Under the pieces are notes generated by a model. That model saw only the letters and a list, made by a program, of their open reading frames with translations, ran no database searches and had not been told where the DNA came from. A DNA stretch of 49,516 bases from contig CAMGCK010000006.1 in assembly GCA_946040795.1 (NCBI GenBank), forward strand, positions 1 through 49,516, written 5' to 3'. This DNA is from an uncultured Lachnospiraceae bacterium (GTDB lineage: Bacteria; Bacillota; Clostridia; Lachnospirales; Lachnospiraceae). The translations under genes were made by a program, and so were the position numbers. Shown piece after piece: positions 6,985 through 14,598 of this stretch (its first letter is position 1; every line of letters begins with the position of its first letter).

Positions 6985-7046
6985 ATTATAACATAGATAT
7001 ATTGGGAATGTCACCCATATTCTGCATGTGACACCTTCAATGTCAC
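6985..7046 (-). promoter_or_regulatory. Promoter and candidate operator of nim-rubrerythrin operon
   Basis: On the minus strand GTGACA (7014-7009) and TATAAT (6990-6985) are spaced by 18 bp. The hexamer TGTCAC occurs at 7009-7014, in inverted form at 7028-7033 and again at 7041-7046, the last two forming GTGACA-N7-TGTCAC. One copy is the -35 itself, so a regulator bound here would control transcription. The regulator is unknown. Confidence 0.6.
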
Positions 7047-7077
7047 CTGCGATTTCCTGAAGATTTCAGCACTGACC

Positions 7078-7106
7078 TTTACGACAGGGCCATTGCCGTG
7101 TATAAT
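7078..7106 (+). promoter_or_regulatory. Probable promoter of MBL-fold gene
   Basis: TATAAT at 7101-7106 follows a weak -35 (TTTACG, 7078-7083) at 17 bp. It is divergent from the nim promoter and overlaps no gene. Confidence 0.4.
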
Positions 7107-7216
7107 TCAGATGAAAACAATGCAGGCGAATCCGCGGCAAGCATGGGCATCACCGCAAATCCGATCCCGCGTGCGCCTGTCGGAATGCGGCTTGATTTTT
7201 GGAGAGGACAAATGAT

Positions 7217-8056
7217 ATGGGCAAACTTATTCAGTTTTCAACGGCGGCTTCCCGTTTTGACGGAGAATGGCACTGGCAGGCAGCCGGCATGGGCTATGTG
7301 ATCGTGACGGACAACGGACATCTGATCTGCATCGACGGCGGTACGGATCATAACGACGCGGAAAACTTCGTAAAGCTTCTGGAAGAGACGGCGGGCGGAA
7401 AGCCGACGGTGGATCTTTGGATCCTGACACACCCCCACGACGATCATTTTTCCGTGCTTTACAATATCGCGGCCGATGAAGCTTTGAAAGCCCGCGTGAC
7501 GGTAAAGAAATTCCTCTGTACGGTTCCCGATGAGCTTCCCTGGCAGAGTAAAGGCGGCACCGCAAATGCTGCGGAAGACATGCGCCGTGTGTTTGCCATC
7601 GCCCCGGGGCTGAATGCGGAATTTGTACGTGCCTTAAAGGACGATGTTTTCACGGTGGACGGTACTAAAGTGACCGTCTATCACACGTATCTGAATGCCG
7701 ATGAACTGGAGGATCCCAATGAGCTTTCCATGGTTTTCTCTGTTCAGGGCAGGAAGAAAAAAGCCATGTTCACCGGTGATTCCTACAGAAGCGGACTTCA
7801 GACGGTGCTCAGGGCATATGATCCGAGTGTATTGAAAAGTGATATCATACAGATCGCGCATCATGCGCTGAACGGCGGTGACCGCGCGTTTTACGAAGCG
7901 GTGGACGCGGACATCGCGCTGGTGCCCATCTCACGCTCCGGCGACCGCGCCATGAAATCGCCTGAAGAAAACTGCAGTGCCGATAATGACTGGGCCATTG
8001 CCAACGCTTCCACGGTACTCAAGGCATTTACGGGTACCGCTTCCGTTGATTTTTAA
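7217..8056 (+). CDS. Metallo-beta-lactamase-fold hydrolase (ComEC/Rec2-like MBL type)
   Basis: A 279-residue protein with the MBL-fold metal site: LTHPHDDHF (HxHxDH) early, then GDSYRSG (metal-bridging Asp) and IAHHALNGG (late His). A strand-turn (CIDGGTDHNDAENF) precedes the first motif, as is usual. It has no signal peptide, so it acts in the cytoplasm. The fold covers RNases, thioesterases and phosphodiesterases; the lack of a beta-CASP domain argues against an RNase J type, and the substrate cannot be named. GGAGAGG at 7201-7207 fixes the ATG at 7217; an earlier TTG at 7199 overlaps this site and is unlikely. Confidence 0.8.
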   Translation: MGKLIQFSTAASRFDGEWHWQAAGMGYVIVTDNGHLICIDGGTDHNDAENFVKLLEETAGGKPTVDLWILTHPHDDHFSVLYNIAADEALKARVTVKKFLCTVPDELPWQSKGGTANAAEDMRRVFAIAPGLNAEFVRALKDDVFTVDGTKVTVYHTYLNADELEDPNELSMVFSVQGRKKKAMFTGDSYRSGLQTVLRAYDPSVLKSDIIQIAHHALNGGDRAFYEAVDADIALVPISRSGDRAMKSPEENCSADNDWAIANASTVLKAFTGTASVDF

Positions 8057-8077
8057 GCGGCATGATATGAACACAGA

Positions 8078-8117
8078 AAAATTCCGGAGCAATGATCCTG
8101 TCATGCTCCGGAATTTT
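8078..8117. terminator. Bidirectional terminator between convergent genes
   Basis: Perfect 14-bp arms (8078-8091, 8104-8117) flank a 12-base loop. The stop codon of the minus-strand nuclease gene (8103-8101) falls in the loop. A and T runs flank both arms. Confidence 0.9.
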
Positions 8118-8601
8118 CTTCCATTTCGGCCAGCACATCGCCGCCCCACAGCAGAATATTGAGGGCCTCCGCCATTTTGCGGGCGCCTGATGTGAACATC
8201 CGGTTGGTGATGACGACACCGACCATACAGTGGTAAAAATCTCTTCCCGCGTAGATCTCCTGTACGGCTTTTGTTCCGACCGGATGATCGTAGCGTTTAC
8301 ACTGGAAAGCGTAGGTGATCCCCTCTCTTTCCGCGAAAATATCCACACCGAAGTCGCTGGAGGCTGGTGTCATTTCAATTTCTGTAAAACCGTTCAGTTG
8401 AAGCAGGCGCGCGCAGTATTCTTCAAATTCCGCGCCGTCCATTTCCATGTAAAATTCCTCATCGTCCTTGTGATTCCGCTTGCTCCGCCTGGCGCGGCTT
8501 GAAATCAGCGCAATCAGAATGATCAGAAGAATCAGGATCAGAATCGCAATGACGGCCTTTTCCGGACGGTCCTTTATAAAATCAATCATCGAATTCAGCA
8601 T
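8101..8601 (-). CDS. Membrane-anchored Mrr-type restriction endonuclease-like protein
   Basis: A 166-residue protein with one strong membrane helix (about 16-34), a basic stretch (SRARRSKRNHK) and a cytoplasmic domain with a PD-(D/E)xK nuclease core of the Mrr_cat type: SSDFGVDIFA (Asp87), then YAFQCKRY (Gln100, Lys102), followed by the helix GTKAVQEIYAGRDFY. Mrr-like proteins cut modified DNA or, when membrane-tethered, have unknown roles. AGAGG 6 bases upstream supports the ATG at 8601; upstream in-frame codons to 8724 would run through the divergent promoter region and are unlikely. No methyltransferase or other defence gene is adjacent. Confidence 0.8.
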   Translation of the reverse strand: MLNSMIDFIKDRPEKAVIAILILILLIILIALISSRARRSKRNHKDDEEFYMEMDGAEFEEYCARLLQLNGFTEIEMTPASSDFGVDIFAEREGITYAFQCKRYDHPVGTKAVQEIYAGRDFYHCMVGVVITNRMFTSGARKMAEALNILLWGGDVLAEMEENSGA

Positions 8602-8632
8602 TTTCATCCTCTTTTTACCGTTTCTGAAAAAT

Positions 8633-8664
8633 ATTGTACCATTTCTGTGAAAATATGCTATAGT
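8633..8664. promoter_or_regulatory. Divergent extended -10 promoters for Mrr-like and TtcA-like genes
   Basis: On the minus strand TGG-TACAAT (10 box 8638-8633) drives the Mrr-like gene. On the plus strand TGC-TATAGT (8656-8664) drives the TtcA-like gene. Both rely on the TGn extension, and their -35 elements are weak and overlapping. Confidence 0.5.
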
Positions 8665-8701
8665 TTTATTCGTTAAACCAAAATGTTTTGCAAAGGATTC
8701 C

Positions 8702-9436
8702 ATGAAAGCACAGAAATTACTCACCTACATTCGAAAATGCGTACAGGAATACGATCTCATTGAAGAAAACGATGTGATCGCGGTAGGCGTGTCCGGCGGA
8801 AAAGACTCCCTGGCACTTGTATACGGCCTTTCCAGACTGAAAGCGTTCTATCCCAAAAAGTTTGATGTCATCGCCATCACAGTGGATACCGGCATGGGCT
8901 GCGACTTTTCCGCGGTCGAGGATTTCTGCTTAAAGATGGGGGTTCCCTATTACATTGAAAAAACAGACATCGGCCCGGTGATCTTTGAAGCACGAAAAGA
9001 AGAAAATCCATGCTCACTCTGCTCTAACATGCGCCGCGGCGCTCTGGTGAATGCAGCGGTTTCCCATCACGCCAATAAAGTTGCCCTTGGCCATCATAAG
9101 GATGATTTTCTGAATACGGCCATGCTCTCACTCTTTTATGAGGGCCGCTTTTATGCTTTTGCGCCGCGCACAGACTATGAGGACCGAGAGGTTCAGATCA
9201 TTCGCCCGCTTTTGTATGTGCCGGAAGCAGCGGTCCGTAATTTTGCGGAAGAAAACGGATTTCCGATTGTTAAGAACCCCTGCCCTGCTGATCACAACAC
9301 CAAACGTGAAGAGATGGCGCAGCTGATCGTGAAGCTGCAGCAGGATTATCCGGAAATTAAGGATCGGCTGTTTCATGCCATAGTAACATCGGACATTCCG
9401 GACTGGAAGGATCTCAGAAAAAAAGATGCGGATTAA
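8702..9436 (+). CDS. TtcA-family tRNA 2-thiocytidine/thiolation PP-loop ATPase
   Basis: This 244-residue protein has the N-type PP-loop (GVSGGKDSLAL) that adenylates the tRNA base. It has the Fe-S cysteines expected for the TtcA/TtuA group: CSLC (CxxC, mid protein) and a third Cys in NPCPAD. Other conserved pieces are VDTGMGCD, LGHHKDDFLNT and IRPLLYVPE. TtcA-type enzymes thiolate C32 of certain tRNAs with a [4Fe-4S] cluster. The ribosome binding site is modest (AAAGGATTCC). It is followed by a recombinase gene 20 bp downstream in the same direction, possibly co-transcribed without functional linkage. Confidence 0.88.
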   Translation: MKAQKLLTYIRKCVQEYDLIEENDVIAVGVSGGKDSLALVYGLSRLKAFYPKKFDVIAITVDTGMGCDFSAVEDFCLKMGVPYYIEKTDIGPVIFEARKEENPCSLCSNMRRGALVNAAVSHHANKVALGHHKDDFLNTAMLSLFYEGRFYAFAPRTDYEDREVQIIRPLLYVPEAAVRNFAEENGFPIVKNPCPADHNTKREEMAQLIVKLQQDYPEIKDRLFHAIVTSDIPDWKDLRKKDAD

Positions 9437-9456
9437 ACTCGTTATAGGGAGGAAGT

Positions 9457-10509
9457 ATGACTGAACTCAGTTATCACAAGCAGGAAGACATGAAGAACAC
9501 CATGAAGCTCCGTGAGCTGATTCGGGATCTGCCGCCCTATACCCGCGATTTTTTCCGCGGTATTGAGCAGCTTACCAGTTCACGCACGCGTATAGCCTAT
9601 GCTTATGATCTTCGCGTGTTTTTTCAGTATCTGCATACCAATAATAGCGTGTTCTCCGGTAAAGAGGTGGCACAGATCACTCTGACGGATCTGGAATCTC
9701 TGAAGCCGGTGGACATTGAGGAGTACATGGAGTATCTGAAGGTCTACTCTTCTGCAGAAAAAAAAGTCAATTCCAATGAGACGCAGGCCATTAAACGGAA
9801 ACTGGCGTCCTTAAGAAGTTTTTACAAATATTTTTACAAAAAGGAAATGATCACCTATGATCCTGCGGCGCTTGTGGCGATGCCCCGGCTGCGGGATAAA
9901 AACATCGTCCGTCTGGATGCTGATGAGGTATCCGAGCTTCTGGATCATGTGGATTCCGGCGCGCGCCTGTCCGATAAGCAGCTTCAGTTTCATGAAAAGA
10001 CCCGCGTCCGCGATCTGGCCATTATGACACTTCTTCTGGGAACCGGTATCCGTGTTTCGGAATGCGTGGGACTGAATATCCACGATGTGGATTTTAAAAA
10101 CACCGGTATTTCCATTCATCGGAAAGGCGGAAAGGAAGTTACCGTATACTTTGGCGATGAGGTCGAGGAAGCCCTTTTGGACTATATGGCGGAACGGAAC
10201 ACACTGACCGCGGTGTCCGGTCATGAAGAAGCATTGTTTCTTTCTTCGCAGAAAAAACGCATTTCCGTGCGAGCAGTGGAGAATCTGGTAAAGAAATATA
10301 CGCAGACTGTGACTGTTTCCAAAAAAATCACGCCGCACAAGCTGCGCTCTACATACGGTACCAATCTTTACCGTGAAACCGGTGACATCTATCTGGTAGC
10401 CGATGTCCTCGGCCATTCGGATGTCAATACCACCAAGAAGCATTACGCAGCACTGGAGGATGAACAGCGACGCATGGCCCGCGATAAAGTGCGGCTGAGA
10501 CGAGATTGA
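9457..10509 (+). CDS. XerC/XerD-like tyrosine recombinase
   Basis: A 350-residue tyrosine recombinase with an N-terminal SAM-like domain (about 30-140) and an intact catalytic domain: Arg199 (GTGIRVSECVGL), Lys223, His294/Arg297 (HKLRSTYGT), His320 (LGHSDVNTT) and nucleophile Tyr330. It ends in a basic tail. The LGHSDVNTTKKHY block is typical of chromosomal Xer enzymes. AGGGAGGAA lies just before the ATG. It shares domain order and a run of N-domain residues with the recombinase that starts at 3918, without the insertion. No attachment site or mobile cargo is visible, so a housekeeping role is plausible. Confidence 0.88.
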   Translation: MTELSYHKQEDMKNTMKLRELIRDLPPYTRDFFRGIEQLTSSRTRIAYAYDLRVFFQYLHTNNSVFSGKEVAQITLTDLESLKPVDIEEYMEYLKVYSSAEKKVNSNETQAIKRKLASLRSFYKYFYKKEMITYDPAALVAMPRLRDKNIVRLDADEVSELLDHVDSGARLSDKQLQFHEKTRVRDLAIMTLLLGTGIRVSECVGLNIHDVDFKNTGISIHRKGGKEVTVYFGDEVEEALLDYMAERNTLTAVSGHEEALFLSSQKKRISVRAVENLVKKYTQTVTVSKKITPHKLRSTYGTNLYRETGDIYLVADVLGHSDVNTTKKHYAALEDEQRRMARDKVRLRRD

Positions 10510-10518
10510 CCGTACTTC

Positions 10519-10547
10519 TTGCACTTTAAGGAAAATTGAAATAAAAT
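10519..10547 (+). promoter_or_regulatory. Promoter of deacetylase-like gene
   Basis: TTGCAC (10519-10524) and TAAAAT (10542-10547) are separated by 17 bp. Confidence 0.65.
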
Positions 10548-10583
10548 AAACAAAACGATCATCGGAAGGAACGAAAACGCTCC

Positions 10584-11711
10584 ATGAAGAGAAAAAAATC
10601 AAGCAGAATGATGCAGCTTCGCGCTATTAAGTTCATGACACAGGCTGCAGCCATCGGAATGATCCTGGTCATTCTCACCGTCATTGTCGATAACCGGGTG
10701 CATGCGCATGCGGATAACAATATTCAGAAAGATCCGGATGGGGTGGAATCTTTATCGACATCCGCACCGGAAACGACCCCGGAAGTACCATCCATTATCC
10801 CGCTCCATACAGAACCGACGGTGATTGAAACCACCACAGAAGCGGCAGCATCCTTAGAGGAAACTACAACGGCACCGGAGACGGCTGAAACGGAAACACC
10901 GGCACCGGAAACGGCACCGCCTGAAACCGCCCCGCCGGAGACTGCGCCGCCTGCTCCGCCCCAGCCCACTTACCTTGGTTACAGCGATGCCGCGATCCAT
11001 GGACTTTCTGAAGCTGAGATCACAGCCATCAGCAGTCAGTTTGACGGAAATGTCCGCGGCTATGGCGGGTTTGAATTCTATAAGAACGCGCAGGAAGTAC
11101 AGAATCGCCTGAACGCAGCCGGCAATGTCAAGGTGCTCTGCGGACAGGACAAGGTCGTGGCCTTTACGTTCCAGGAAGGCTGGGAAGCCGGTCATACGGG
11201 CACGATCCTGGATATTCTGAATTCCCGCGGTGTAAAGGCCAGTTTCTATGTAACGCATGAATATGCATCACATAATACCGCTCTTGTACAGCGGATGATG
11301 AATGAAGGTCATGTGGTCGGCAACCATTCCTATTCCGCGCCGGATGAAGGAATGGCAACACGTTCTCTTGTTGATCAGATGAATGACGCGCTCCGCATGC
11401 AGCAGTACATGCAGGAAACCTTCGGTCTGACGATGCATGGCTATAATTTTAATTCCGGCGTTTATTCCGATGCCGCCGCGGCCATGTATTCTCAAATGGG
11501 TTATACCGTGATCATGTCGTCGGTAAGCTATCCGGACTTCAACGCATCGGAAGTGATCGATCCGGACAGTACGCTGCAAAAGCTGGAACAGGCCTTGATG
11601 CCCGGAACAATCTATGCGTTCCACACCACGAATGTGGTAACATCACAGTTTTTGGGACCGCTGATCGACTACTGCCGCGCGCAGGGATATACGATCGTCA
11701 CATTGCCGTAA
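10584..11711 (+). CDS. Polysaccharide deacetylase (NodB-fold) protein with degenerate active site
   Basis: A 375-residue membrane-anchored protein: basic tail, one membrane helix (about 20-36), a Thr/Pro/Glu-rich stalk with near-repeats of PPETA (about 60-127) and a NodB-like domain (about 185-375) resembling PdaA. The fold markers are readable but the catalytic set is lost. Motif 1 is TFQEGW rather than TFDxG (Gln197 for the catalytic Asp). Motif 2 is NHSYSAP, where the second zinc His is replaced by Ala252. Motif 3 is FNSGVYS rather than RPPxGxxS. The late His347 (FHTT) remains. It is probably a cell-wall-binding pseudoenzyme. The ribosome binding site (GGAAGGA) is 13 bases from the ATG, so the start is moderately certain. 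Confidence 0.82.
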   Translation: MKRKKSSRMMQLRAIKFMTQAAAIGMILVILTVIVDNRVHAHADNNIQKDPDGVESLSTSAPETTPEVPSIIPLHTEPTVIETTTEAAASLEETTTAPETAETETPAPETAPPETAPPETAPPAPPQPTYLGYSDAAIHGLSEAEITAISSQFDGNVRGYGGFEFYKNAQEVQNRLNAAGNVKVLCGQDKVVAFTFQEGWEAGHTGTILDILNSRGVKASFYVTHEYASHNTALVQRMMNEGHVVGNHSYSAPDEGMATRSLVDQMNDALRMQQYMQETFGLTMHGYNFNSGVYSDAAAAMYSQMGYTVIMSSVSYPDFNASEVIDPDSTLQKLEQALMPGTIYAFHTTNVVTSQFLGPLIDYCRAQGYTIVTLP

Positions 11712-11713
11712 TG

Positions 11714-11756
11714 AAAAGACCCCGAAAAGCCGTATTTGAAGGCTTCGGGGTCTTTT
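11714..11756. terminator. Bidirectional terminator
   Basis: AAAAGACCCCG pairs with CGGGGTCTTTT, continued by AAGCC/GGCTT after a two-base bulge. It serves the plus-strand deacetylase-like gene and the convergent VOC gene. Confidence 0.85.
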
Positions 11757-11774
11757 TGTACTCATACATAATAT

Positions 11775-12209
11775 TTATTTCTGCTCTTCCGCCATTTTCA
11801 GAATGGCCTGCATCTGTCTTGATTCCGGCGGAAGTTCCATCAGCTCAAGCGGATTGCCGTCCGGATCCTTGATCCAGAACTGGCGGCATTTGGCTTTGCC
11901 GAGGATGACATCGGTATCCGTGGGAACACCCATTGCGGTAATACGTGCATATTCTGCCTCCACATCGTCTACTTCCAGACAGATATGTACATAACCGATG
12001 GCCTTGGGATCGCGGTTTGGCTCGCTTTTACCGTCCGGAAACAGTTCGATGAATTCATGCGGCGCAATGTACAGATAAACAATGAAGGGCTTGCCGTCGT
12101 TTCCGCACATGCGGAAGGCTTCCCTTAAGCCGATGACTTCCGTATAAAATTTCAGACTGGCGTCCAGATCCCTTGTACGGATCGCGGTATGTCCAAGATG
12201 TGTGATCAT
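11775..12209 (-). CDS. VOC-family (glyoxalase/bleomycin resistance fold) protein
   Basis: A 144-residue single-domain protein made of two beta-alpha-beta-beta-beta units. It starts MITHLGHTAIRTRDLDASLKFYTEVIGL and ends with FWIKDPDGNPLELMEL, both typical of lactoylglutathione lyase-like proteins. Likely metal ligands are His7 or His5, Glu near FIELF, His75-region (VHICLEV) and Glu in PLELME. Glyoxalase I is one possible activity, but the family also includes dioxygenases, epimerases and resistance proteins. AAAGGAGG precedes the ATG. No clear promoter separates it from the upstream polyamine-operon terminator, so readthrough may contribute. Confidence 0.82.
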   Translation of the reverse strand: MITHLGHTAIRTRDLDASLKFYTEVIGLREAFRMCGNDGKPFIVYLYIAPHEFIELFPDGKSEPNRDPKAIGYVHICLEVDDVEAEYARITAMGVPTDTDVILGKAKCRQFWIKDPDGNPLELMELPPESRQMQAILKMAEEQK

Positions 12210-12230
12210 AATGTCCTCCTTTTAATGTCA

Positions 12231-12270
12231 AAAACGACCGGGTTTTATTCATCATAAACCCGGCCGTTTG
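12231..12270 (-). terminator. Terminator of polyamine transport operon
   Basis: On the minus strand AAACGGCCGGGTTTA pairs with TAAAACCCGGTCGTTT (one G-U) around an 8-base loop, followed by T-rich sequence. Confidence 0.88.
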
Positions 12271-12289
12271 TTTATGCAATTCTTTTGTA

Positions 12290-13795
12290 TCAGTGCTTGC
12301 GGTATTTTTTTACCAGAAGACATATAACTGCCGCAGCAATGAGGATGGAGGCCGTTAACGGAATTACGACCGGAATGTTCTCCAGATTGAAGCAGCGGAC
12401 GCGGATCCACATCTTATTGATCCTTTCATTGGCCGCTTTGTCAAAGTAGATCATGATGGTTGCACGGTGCAGGATATCTTCGGAGGGATACTGGGCAATC
12501 AACTGACGGTTCAGCTGTTCTTCGGGAACCGTAAGAACAAAATCCTCAGGGTCGTCATCTTCGTCCGCAAAGAAATGAGCAACAGAATAATCCACAACCT
12601 CTTCCTCATCCTCTTCAGCGCCGTAGGTCCAGTCCAGATACTCAAAGACCGTGGGATCATCGCCGCCTGAAATGCAGGATGTGTAGCCGATGTAATACAT
12701 GTTGCGGACGACGTTGTCCGGACGGGACAGGAAGTTGATGAAGGCTTCCGCAGCATGTTTTTTGCGGGCATCCTCGCGGACACCGTTCTTCAGCATGGCC
12801 CAGCCGTCAAAGTATACATTGGTGGATTCTACCGGGACGGCAAAGTTCAGATAGTAGTCATCCTCTTCTGCCTGGTCCATGGTGTAAACGGCATCGCCGG
12901 ACCACTGGTAGTTGGCAACGACCTTGCCGGTGATCATGTCGGCTTTACCGGAATCGGTTTCAAAGGAATACATGTTGCCGCGGATCATCTGAAGATAGTC
13001 CTGGACTTCATCGATGGTTTCTTCTGAAACATCGTTCATGATGTTCTGCAGCTTCATTGCGTAGTCCGGATCGTTCAGAAACTCTTCTGAGGTCAGATAA
13101 TCGGAACGAAGCGCGCCGACGCTGGAGAAATAAGAGTCACGGACATTGTCCTTAATGGTGATCTGACGGCGGTAATCCGTATTTGCAAACAGTTTCCAGG
13201 TTGCAGTTTCTTCCCTGGTGATCTCATCCGGATTGTAAACAAAACCGGTAACGCCCCACATGTAACCTGCCATGTAGCGGTCCCAGGTTTCCCCATTGAT
13301 CTCATGAGTCTCAAAGATGCTGCGGATATACGGGGAAACACCGTTGATGTAGTAATTCAGTTCATTGTCCGTGTCAAAGAATTCATCGGACAGCGGCTCC
13401 AGCATGTCTTCGGACATAAGTTTCATGATCATATACTCGGACGGACATACCAGATCGTATACATCACCGATGGTCAGCATATTGTAAAGGTCTTCGTTGG
13501 TACCGAAGGTGGAATACTCCACGCGGCAGCGGATACCGTAGGTCTCATAGTACCAGTCTTCAAAGTCATCGACCAGGCTGTTTTCACCGAGGATGTCACC
13601 GCTTTCCAGATCGATGGTCTCTTCTTCGTCCCATTCGCCTTCGTCAATGTACTCTTCCCAGTTGGATACACGGAGAACGACTTCCTCTTCACCGTCATTT
13701 GCAGCAGCCTTTGCGGGAATGCTGAATACCGGAGAAATCATAAAGACGGCAGCGGCTGTTGCAGCAAGCACGGATCTCATAGTTCTTTTCATCAT
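12290..13795 (-). CDS. potD: Spermidine/putrescine-binding protein PotD-like, C-terminally membrane-anchored
   Basis: A 501-residue solute-binding protein (E. coli PotD is about 350). A Sec signal peptide ends at AKA near residue 31 and no lipobox Cys is present. The mature part begins with VLRVSNWEEYID, the usual PotD opening, interrupted by an acidic insertion, and carries the conserved YMWGVTGFVYNPD and VANYQWSGDAVYTMDQ segments. A membrane helix near the C-terminus (about 475-495) ends in KKYRKH, so anchoring is by a C-terminal helix instead of a lipid. Another acidic insertion (EEDEEEVVDYS...DEDDDPEDF) lies near residue 410. The ATG overlaps the potC stop by 4 bases. It is the last gene of the operon. 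Confidence 0.9.
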   Translation of the reverse strand: MMKRTMRSVLAATAAAVFMISPVFSIPAKAAANDGEEEVVLRVSNWEEYIDEGEWDEEETIDLESGDILGENSLVDDFEDWYYETYGIRCRVEYSTFGTNEDLYNMLTIGDVYDLVCPSEYMIMKLMSEDMLEPLSDEFFDTDNELNYYINGVSPYIRSIFETHEINGETWDRYMAGYMWGVTGFVYNPDEITREETATWKLFANTDYRRQITIKDNVRDSYFSSVGALRSDYLTSEEFLNDPDYAMKLQNIMNDVSEETIDEVQDYLQMIRGNMYSFETDSGKADMITGKVVANYQWSGDAVYTMDQAEEDDYYLNFAVPVESTNVYFDGWAMLKNGVREDARKKHAAEAFINFLSRPDNVVRNMYYIGYTSCISGGDDPTVFEYLDWTYGAEEDEEEVVDYSVAHFFADEDDDPEDFVLTVPEEQLNRQLIAQYPSEDILHRATIMIYFDKAANERINKMWIRVRCFNLENIPVVIPLTASILIAAAVICLLVKKYRKH

Positions 13796-14598
13796 GCTCT
13801 TTCCCTCCTGCTGTCTGAATGACGGCGAGCGTTCAGATTCATTCCAACCACAATGATGACAACGATGACAAAGATCACGGTTGAAAGTGCCCAGAGCGCA
13901 GTCTTGATATCGGTATGCGAACCCTTGGTCGCGTTGACGACGTAAGTACTGATCGTATCGAAGGTGGCCGGTTTGGTATAGGTCGCGATGAAATAATCAT
14001 CAAGGGACAGGGTAATTGCCAGCATGAAACCGGAAACGATGCCGGAGGCGATCTGCGGGATCACAACACCGAAAAGGGCTTTACCGGGCTTTGCTCCCAG
14101 ATCCAGCGCAGCTTCATACAGGCTGGAATCCATCTGCTTCAGTTTGGGCATGACGGACAGATAGACAAAGGGCGCGGAAAGCGCGGTCTGTCCGGCAATG
14201 AGCGGAATGAAGCTGTCCTTGGAGATACCCAGAACGACTACAAGAAGAATACACATGGAGAAACCGGTTACGACATCGGCGTTGATGACCGGAATCTGAT
14301 TGATCGTGGAATACATGCTGGAAAACTGCTTCCTGGAGTAGAAGGAGCCGATGGCACCCAGCGTACCCAGAATGGTTGCCAGTACAGACGAACCCAGCGC
14401 AAGAAGCAGGGTCCCCAGAATCATGTCACGCAGCTCTTCTGTTGTAAACAGCATCACATAATTCTGCATCGAGAATGCGCGGAACTGACCGATCTGCGTA
14501 GCTTCCGTGAAACTGAAGAACGCCAGGATCAGGATCGGCGCATAGATGAGAAGCAGCATCAGAACAATAAATCCGACCTTAAGAGTACGTTTCATCAT
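13792..14598 (-). CDS. potC: Polyamine ABC transporter permease PotC
   Basis: A 268-residue inner-membrane permease with six predicted helices. The EAA loop that contacts the ATPase reads YEAALDLGAKPGKALFGVVIPQIASG. It is overlapped by 4 bases at both ends (with potB upstream and potD downstream), so translation is coupled. It would form a heterodimer with PotB in the polyamine importer. Its position and order match classical potABCD operons. Confidence 0.93.
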   Translation of the reverse strand: MMKRTLKVGFIVLMLLLIYAPILILAFFSFTEATQIGQFRAFSMQNYVMLFTTEELRDMILGTLLLALGSSVLATILGTLGAIGSFYSRKQFSSMYSTINQIPVINADVVTGFSMCILLVVVLGISKDSFIPLIAGQTALSAPFVYLSVMPKLKQMDSSLYEAALDLGAKPGKALFGVVIPQIASGIVSGFMLAITLSLDDYFIATYTKPATFDTISTYVVNATKGSHTDIKTALWALSTVIFVIVVIIVVGMNLNARRHSDSRRERA

